From an uncultured Halomonas sp. (GTDB lineage Bacteria > Pseudomonadota > Gammaproteobacteria > Pseudomonadales > Halomonadaceae), in assembly GCF_947490095.1 (NCBI RefSeq), contig NZ_CANLFS010000010.1, positions 39,732-103,731 on the forward strand: a stretch of DNA of 64,000 nt, given 5' to 3'. A program made the position numbers and the translations under genes. The notes under the pieces were generated by a model, which made no database searches, had not been told where the DNA came from, and was given only the letters and a program-made list of their open reading frames with translations. Positions 59,344-64,000 of this stretch are shown here, piece after piece (positions within the stretch are counted from its first letter, which is position 1; every line of letters begins with the position of its first letter).

Positions 59344-59706
59344 GCGACCTCACTACATTGTCGAAAAAAGGCCGAACATTGTATCGCCCCACCACGCGGT
59401 TATCCACACCCCAGCGCGCCTCGCTACACCTTGTGGAAAACAGGGATGATGGCATGGTGATGGATCAGGGACCGAACGGTGCGTAATTCCAGGCTGTGGA
59501 GAAGACCCTTTTTCATACACAGGATACCCTCGGCTTGTAAACCATTCCTGCAGAGGCTATCCACACGAGTCTTATGCGCTCAACATCTTGTGTTTAATGG
59601 TATATATAAACTTATCCACAGAAAGCTTCCCCAGTATTAATAACAAGGCATTACAAGATATACCCTTGTTATTGTAGTTGCGGGGTAGTTACGAGCTAGT
59701 TACGAG
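59344..59706. other. Chromosomal origin of replication oriC
   Basis: The dnaA-rpmH interval holds two perfect DnaA boxes (TTATCCACA at 59400-59408 and 59612-59620) and three near matches (59432-59440, 59495-59503 and 59557-59565). An AT-rich stretch around 59590-59612 and 59631-59675 is the probable unwinding region. It includes a perfect 10-base inverted repeat (AATAACAAGG at 59639-59648 and its complement at 59664-59673). Three tandem 11-base units follow (59674-59706). The rest of the 590-base gap, up to rpmH, holds the rpmH promoter. Confidence 0.9.
59674..59706. repeat. Three tandem 11-bp units in oriC
   Basis: GTAGTTGCGGG, GTAGTTACGAG and CTAGTTACGAG follow one another without gaps. 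The last two share ten bases; the first has three changes from the second. They lie at the rpmH side of the AT-rich segment. Confidence 0.75.
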
Positions 59707-59807
59707 TATGGCTTTCGAATGCCATTTCGGCATGGATCCCACGCATCATCTCCACATGCCGAGGCGCCCCTGCCGGCCATCAAAAGCCCGATCCATGCAC
59801 GGAAAAA

Positions 59808-59836
59808 TTGCACCGCCCAAGGGAAAACACTACAAT
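59808..59836 (+). promoter_or_regulatory. Probable sigma-70 promoter of rpmH
   Basis: TTGCAC and TACAAT are separated by exactly 17 bases, a strong promoter. It lies about 100 bases upstream of rpmH and reads away from oriC. Confidence 0.75.
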
Positions 59837-59933
59837 TTCCGGTCTTGAACCGAATACGCCCGGTTTCCCAGCGGGAATCCAGGCGCCTCGAAAACGACGA
59901 ATCGTCCAGAAAACCACGTGGGAATAACGACTT

Positions 59934-60068
59934 ATGAAACGCACATTTCAGCCCAGCGTTCTGAAGCGTAAGCGTATGCACGGTTTCCGTGCCCGGATGG
60001 CCACCAAGAACGGACGCGCCGTCCTTGCGCGTCGTCGCGCCAAGGGCCGCAAGCGCCTGAGCGCCTGA
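59934..60068 (+). CDS. rpmH: 50S ribosomal protein L34
   Basis: L34 is a very small basic protein of the large ribosomal subunit. The 44 residues begin [20 protein letters not shown] and end [11 protein letters not shown], the standard sequence at standard length. The gene is next to rnpA, from which it is separated by 13 bases, and reads away from oriC. It is conserved in this position in nearly all bacteria. A strong promoter lies about 100 bases upstream. Confidence 0.98.
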   Translation: MKRTFQPSVLKRKRMHGFRARMATKNGRAVLARRRAKGRKRLSA

Positions 60069-60081
60069 TCACGGACCCTGC

Positions 60082-60534
60082 GTGTCCCGTCAGTCGTTTC
60101 CCCGTCGTCTGCGCCTGCTGACGGCAGGGGATTATCGCCAAGTCTTCGACAATGCTGCCTTCAAGGTGCATGGCAAGGGGCTGATGGCACTCGCCTCGCC
60201 CAACGATCTGGGGTATCCCCGCATCGGCCTTGTCATCAGCAAGAAGAGCATGCGCCGTGCCGTGGACCGCAACCGCATCAAGCGCCTGGTGCGCGAATCG
60301 ATCCGATTCCAGCAGCACCGGCTTCCGGCCGTCGACATCGTGATACTCTCGCGACGCGGTGTCGGCGAGCTAGATAACGAGACCCTGCACCGGCAGCTAT
60401 TCGGGATGTGGAAAAGGCTGACGCGCGAGACACAGAAGTCGCTCGCAAGACAACCGTCACCAAGCGCCGAATCATCTTCATCCGATCGGAGCCCGCGGAA
60501 TCATGAGCGCACCCCCTCGCAAGGCAAGACTTGA
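60082..60534 (+). CDS. rnpA: Ribonuclease P protein component
   Basis: RnpA is the protein cofactor of RNase P, which matures the 5' ends of tRNAs. The 150-residue protein has RLRLLTAGDYRQVFDNAAFK, RIGLVISKKSMRRAVDRNRI and the RNR motif continuing KRLVRESIRF. The start is GTG. The C-terminal 35 residues are Ser/Pro/Arg-rich and not part of the fold, so the protein is longer than the usual 115-120. It is followed by a gap where yidD is normally found. Confidence 0.95.
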   Translation: MSRQSFPRRLRLLTAGDYRQVFDNAAFKVHGKGLMALASPNDLGYPRIGLVISKKSMRRAVDRNRIKRLVRESIRFQQHRLPAVDIVILSRRGVGELDNETLHRQLFGMWKRLTRETQKSLARQPSPSAESSSSDRSPRNHERTPSQGKT

Positions 60535-60574
60535 CGCTGCCGGGACTACCCCCGAAAGTCCGTGTTCGGAATAC

Positions 60575-60596
60575 AGCCTGCCCTTGGCAGGCTTTT
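60575..60596 (+). terminator. Hairpin with T-run between rnpA and yidC
   Basis: An eight-base stem (AGCCTGCC and its complement) with a three-base loop is followed by TTTT. It could terminate or attenuate the rpmH-rnpA transcript before yidC. It stands where the yidD gene is expected. Confidence 0.7.
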
Positions 60597-60663
60597 GTCT
60601 ATCTCGGGCGGCCAAATCGTCTTCCGCCCTTGGCAAGTTCACTACCCACTGGGCAGAACCCTC

Positions 60664-62355
60664 ATGGACGTAAAACGACTCCTATTACTGATTCCACTGG
60701 CGGTGCTCGCCTATCTGATCGTCGTGCAGTGGAACCAGGACTATGGCCAGATGGCCCCTGAGCCGCAGGCTCCTTCCATTACCAGCAACCAGTCCGGAAG
60801 CGGTAGCACCGAGCTCGGAACCGCCGACGAAGGCCTGGCGGCTCCTGCGGCAAACGGCGGCGATCGCCGCATGGCTGAGACCATGCCCGATTCGGGCGAG
60901 GCGGCCGCCGGCCGTGACCTGGTGGCCGTCGTCACCGATGTCCTGGACCTGCGCATCGACCCCCAGGGTGGTGATATTGTTTATGCGGCACTCCCTGAGC
61001 ATGAGCTGACCCTGGATTCGGAGCGTTCCTATGTGATGCTTTCCGACAACGACACGCGCAGCTATGTCGCCCGCTCCGGGCTCCAGCTGGATGGCCAGTC
61101 GGGACGCATCGCCTACGCCCCCGAGAAGACCGACTACCGCCTTGCCGAGGATGACAAGCGCCTCGAGGTCGACCTGACCGGCGAGGTGAACGGCATCGAG
61201 GTCACCAAGCGCTTCACCTTCGAACGCAACAGCTATGCGGTGGACGTCGAGTACTTCCTGGCCAACAACACCGAGTCGCCGGTCTCCGCCCGCTTTATCG
61301 GCCAACTGGCTCGTGATAACAGCAGTGACCCCTCCAGTGGCCCCAAGATGGGGATGCGCTCCTATCTCGGCGCGGCCTACTCTACCCCCGAAGATCGCTA
61401 CCTGAAGGTCGACTTCGAGGATATCCAGGAAGGCAAGTTCGAAAACCGCGAGGCCGAGGGTGGCTGGGTCGCGATTATCCAGCACTACTTCGTCAGCGCC
61501 TGGGCCCCGCCCCAGAACCAGCAGAACCTTTACTACGCCTCGACCGATTCGCGCGGTCGCAACGTAGCCGCCTTCGCCGGACCGGTGACCGAGCTGGCGG
61601 CGGATGGCGAATCACGGCTCGGCGCCACCCTGTATGTGGGCCCCAAGGTCCAGGACTACATGGAAATGGTGGCACCCAACCTCGAGCTTACCGTCGATTT
61701 CGGCTGGCTGTGGTTTATCGCCAATCCGCTATTCTGGTTGCTCGACAAGATTCATGGCGTGATCGGCAACTGGGGCTGGTCCATCGTCCTGCTGACCATG
61801 CTCGTGAAGACTGCCCTGTGGCCGCTCTCGGCCAAGGCCTACAAGTCCATGGCCCGCATGCGCAAGCTGGGCCCGGAAATGCAGCGTCTCAAGGAGCAGT
61901 ACGGCGACGACCGCCAGAAGATGTCCCAGGAGATGATGAAGTTCTACCAGAAGGAGAAGATCAATCCTCTGGGCGGCTGTCTGCCAATTCTGGTGCAGAT
62001 GCCGGTATTCATCGCCCTCTACTGGATGCTGCTGGAGTCCGTGGAGTTGCGTCATGCGCCCTTCATGTTCTGGATCCAGGATCTCTCGGTGAAGGATCCC
62101 CTCTTCATCCTGCCGATCCTGATGGGTGCCTCCATGTTCGTGCAGCAGATGCTCAACCCGACGCCCCCGGATCCCATGCAGGCGAAGATCATGCGCATGC
62201 TGCCCATCCTCTTCACCTTCTTCTTCCTGTGGTTCCCGGCCGGTCTGGTGATCTACTGGGTGGTGAACAACGTCATCTCCATTGCCCAGCAGTACGTGAT
62301 TACCCGCAGGATCGAGAACGATCCCAGCATCGGGAAGGGCATGAAGACCAAGTGA
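60664..62355 (+). CDS. yidC: Membrane protein insertase YidC
   Basis: YidC inserts and folds inner-membrane proteins, alone or with SecYEG. The 563-residue protein has the first membrane helix (LLLLIPLAVLAYLIVVQW), a large periplasmic beta domain (about residues 90-345), and the conserved five-helix core from FGWLWFIANPLFWLLDKIHG to KINPLGGCLPILVQMPVFIA and PAGLVIYWVVNNVISIAQQY. The positively charged cytoplasmic loop with the conserved Arg is in PLSAKAYKSMARMRKL. The start was fixed by the N-terminal helix; a longer upstream frame is not conserved. Confidence 0.97.
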   Translation: MDVKRLLLLIPLAVLAYLIVVQWNQDYGQMAPEPQAPSITSNQSGSGSTELGTADEGLAAPAANGGDRRMAETMPDSGEAAAGRDLVAVVTDVLDLRIDPQGGDIVYAALPEHELTLDSERSYVMLSDNDTRSYVARSGLQLDGQSGRIAYAPEKTDYRLAEDDKRLEVDLTGEVNGIEVTKRFTFERNSYAVDVEYFLANNTESPVSARFIGQLARDNSSDPSSGPKMGMRSYLGAAYSTPEDRYLKVDFEDIQEGKFENREAEGGWVAIIQHYFVSAWAPPQNQQNLYYASTDSRGRNVAAFAGPVTELAADGESRLGATLYVGPKVQDYMEMVAPNLELTVDFGWLWFIANPLFWLLDKIHGVIGNWGWSIVLLTMLVKTALWPLSAKAYKSMARMRKLGPEMQRLKEQYGDDRQKMSQEMMKFYQKEKINPLGGCLPILVQMPVFIALYWMLLESVELRHAPFMFWIQDLSVKDPLFILPILMGASMFVQQMLNPTPPDPMQAKIMRMLPILFTFFFLWFPAGLVIYWVVNNVISIAQQYVITRRIENDPSIGKGMKTK

Positions 62356-62376
62356 CCCGGCTTGCCTGAGCCACTT

Positions 62377-62410
62377 CCAGACCCCCGCCTTGAGCGGGGG
62401 TCTGGCGTTT
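62377..62410 (+). terminator. Hairpin terminator after yidC
   Basis: A 12-base perfect stem (CCAGACCCCCGC and its complement) with a five-base CTTGA loop is followed by a short T-run. It is 21 bases after the yidC stop and separates it from mnmE. Confidence 0.75.
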
Positions 62411-62457
62411 CTGAAGAGCGACAACGACAATGCCTTCTTCACGCTGAGGAGATCCCC

Positions 62458-63825
62458 ATGGCCCCGCTTCACGACCAGGACACCATCGCCGCTCTGGCCA
62501 CCCCGCCGGGGCGCGGCGGCGTCGGCATCATCCGCCTCTCCGGGCCGCTCTGCACGGCGATCGCCGAGGCCATGGTGGGCCACTCCCCCACCCCACGCCA
62601 CGCTCATTACGGGCCCTTCAGGAGCGATGGCGGCGTGATCGACGAGGGCCTCGCGCTCTTCTTCCCCGGGCCCAACTCCTTCACCGGCGAGGATGTCCTG
62701 GAGCTGCAGGGACATGGCGGCCCGGTCATCATGGACATGTTGCTGGGGCGCTGCCTCGAGCTGGGGGCCCGCCCGGCTCGCCCGGGAGAGTTTTCCGAGC
62801 GCGCCTTCCTCAACGACAAGCTGGACCTGGCCCAGGCCGAGGCGATCGCCGACCTGATCGATGCCAGCTCGCAGGCCGCCGCGGAAAACGCCCTGCGCTC
62901 ACTCCAGGGCGACTTCTCGCGCCGAGTCGAGGGCCTGGTGGAGCGCCTGATCGAGCTGCGCATCTATGTCGAGGCCGCCATCGACTTCCCCGAGGAGGAG
63001 ATCGATTTCCTGGGGGATGGACGCGTGGCGGCGATGCTCGCCGAGGTAAAAACAGAATTGGCGGTGGTCCGCGCCGCTGCCGGCCAGGGCGCCCTGATGC
63101 GCGAGGGCATGAACGTGGTGATCGCCGGTCGGCCCAATGCCGGTAAATCGAGCCTGCTCAATGCCCTGACCGAGCAGGAGACGGCCATCGTCACCGACAT
63201 TGCCGGCACGACACGCGACGTGCTGCGCGAGCATATTCATATCGACGGCATGCCACTGCACGTCATCGATACCGCGGGCCTGCGCGACACCCCCGACGCC
63301 GTGGAACAGATCGGCGTGGCCCGGGCCTGGGCCGAGATCGAGAAGGCCGACCGCGTGTTGCTGCTGGTGGATGCCGCCGCCACCGATGCCACCGACCCCA
63401 TGTCGATCTGGCCCGAGTTCGTGGCCCGGCTATCCGACCCTTCGCGACTCACCCTGGTACGCAACAAGATCGATGCCAGCGAAGAGCCCCCAGGGCTCGA
63501 CTTATCCACCGCCACCCCCATCGTCAGGCTATCGGCGAAGACCGCGGAGGGTGTGGATAACTTGAGGTCTCACCTCAAGGATGTCATGGGCTTCAATGCG
63601 ACGGCAGAGGGTCGCTTCTCGGCCCGACGGCGCCACCTCGATGCCCTGGACCGTGCCGAGCACGCGCTCGAGAACGGCGAGGCCCAGCTGACCGGCCATG
63701 GTGCCGGGGAACTGCTCGCCGAAGACCTGCGCGATGCCCAGCAGGCACTGGGCCAGATCACTGGCGAGTTCAGCGCCGATGATCTGCTAGGCGAAATCTT
63801 CGGCAGCTTCTGTATCGGCAAATAA
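62458..63825 (+). CDS. mnmE: tRNA modification GTPase MnmE
   Basis: MnmE with MnmG builds the cmnm5 group on wobble uridine of certain tRNAs. The 455-residue protein has the N-terminal folate-binding domain ([20 protein letters not shown]), helical domain, and the inserted G domain with P-loop [16 protein letters not shown], the K-loop region [25 protein letters not shown] and NKID. It ends with the essential FCIGK, the Cys in the fourth-last place. GAGGAG precedes the ATG. The C-terminal coding bases are the site where SGI1-type elements integrate, and this end is partly repeated downstream. Confidence 0.97.
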   Translation: MAPLHDQDTIAALATPPGRGGVGIIRLSGPLCTAIAEAMVGHSPTPRHAHYGPFRSDGGVIDEGLALFFPGPNSFTGEDVLELQGHGGPVIMDMLLGRCLELGARPARPGEFSERAFLNDKLDLAQAEAIADLIDASSQAAAENALRSLQGDFSRRVEGLVERLIELRIYVEAAIDFPEEEIDFLGDGRVAAMLAEVKTELAVVRAAAGQGALMREGMNVVIAGRPNAGKSSLLNALTEQETAIVTDIAGTTRDVLREHIHIDGMPLHVIDTAGLRDTPDAVEQIGVARAWAEIEKADRVLLLVDAAATDATDPMSIWPEFVARLSDPSRLTLVRNKIDASEEPPGLDLSTATPIVRLSAKTAEGVDNLRSHLKDVMGFNATAEGRFSARRRHLDALDRAEHALENGEAQLTGHGAGELLAEDLRDAQQALGQITGEFSADDLLGEIFGSFCIGK

Positions 63826-63925
63826 ATCGGCAAATAAATCGGCAAGTCGACCGGCACATCGAGCCACGGCGCTGTCAGCGCCGCTAATGTAACCCCGCTC
63901 GGCGCGATCTTCGGCAGCTTCTGTA
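63796..63925. repeat. Partial duplication of the mnmE 3' end (possible attachment-site scar)
   Basis: A 19-base sequence (ATCTTCGGCAGCTTCTGTA) occurs in the last codons of mnmE and again 111 bases later at 63907-63925, with further similarity just upstream. Between them the unit ATCGGCAAATAA, which contains the stop codon, is repeated at 63814 and 63826 and a third, altered copy follows. A small hairpin (CGGCGCT/AGCGCCG) lies at 63867-63883. Nothing in the remaining bases to the window edge is a recognisable gene. Confidence 0.75.
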
Positions 63926-64000
63926 AGTGCCTATTCAAAATTAATCGCGCAACCGGATCCATAGCTATCGAGTAGCCGATGTACCTCCTCGCAGAGGTTA

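Noticed and set aside
63979..64000. Start of a new gene at the right edge (ATG followed by an open frame)
   Set aside because: Only seven codons are visible, without a ribosome site; it cannot be supported.

Overview
The window is GC-rich chromosomal DNA of a gammaproteobacterium, most likely a member of the Halomonadaceae (Halomonas or a close relative). The assignment is an inference from gene order and from protein similarity to Pseudomonas and enteric families; no 16S rRNA gene is present. It carries the replication-origin block rnpA-rpmH-oriC-dnaA-dnaN-recF-gyrB with yidC and mnmE beside it. No tRNA, rRNA, IS element, prophage or CRISPR array was seen.

Left part (about 1-31 kb): mostly housekeeping genes. 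A LysR fragment is followed by a host-attachment-type protein, hemE, ribA and an NhaC-type antiporter. Next is the isoprenoid operon xseB-ispA-dxs with djlA, divergent from serA. A small catabolism or stress module follows: a crotonase homologue lacking the usual glutamates, an IclR regulator and a Bcr/CflA efflux pump. Then come pyrB, the rsmE/gshB/yqgE/ruvX genes, secB-yibN, and gpmI-envC-ctpA. The ygfB-pepP-ubiH-ubiI operon is divergent from zapA-ssrS(6S RNA)-fau, the arrangement known from E. coli.

Middle part (about 31-49 kb): ilvA and rpiA lead into a lipopolysaccharide core locus. It holds waaA, hldE, an OpsX-type heptosyltransferase, the Kdo kinase kdkA, a YrbL-like kinase-fold protein, three GT-B/GT-A glycosyltransferases, a GT90 glycosyltransferase, an OafA-type acyltransferase with an SGNH domain, an OpgB-like phosphoglycerol transferase, waaF and hldD. 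gmhB, the missing heptose-pathway phosphatase, lies 3.4 kb further on, beyond glyQS. Together these genes can make ADP-heptose, attach and phosphorylate Kdo, add heptoses and decorate the outer core. The GT90 and acyltransferase genes are strikingly AT-rich and end beside a remnant of a WaaE-like gene, which marks this as the variable, horizontally exchanged part of the locus.

Right part (about 49-64 kb): glyQS, gmhB, a minisatellite of 11 eight-base units, gyrB-recF-dnaN-dnaA read towards the left, the origin, then rpmH-rnpA-yidC-mnmE read towards the right. Four parS-like ParB sites lie 3-7 kb from the origin, two of them inside recF. The 3' end of mnmE is partly duplicated just downstream. 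That is the position used by SGI1-type integrative elements, so a mobile element or its scar may begin at the right edge.

Most regions are conventional. The points most worth a second look are the duplicated mnmE 3' end, the shared CATG start of opsX and kdkA, the low-GC core cassette with its remnant, the minisatellite, the parS cluster, and the 11-bp repeats in oriC.
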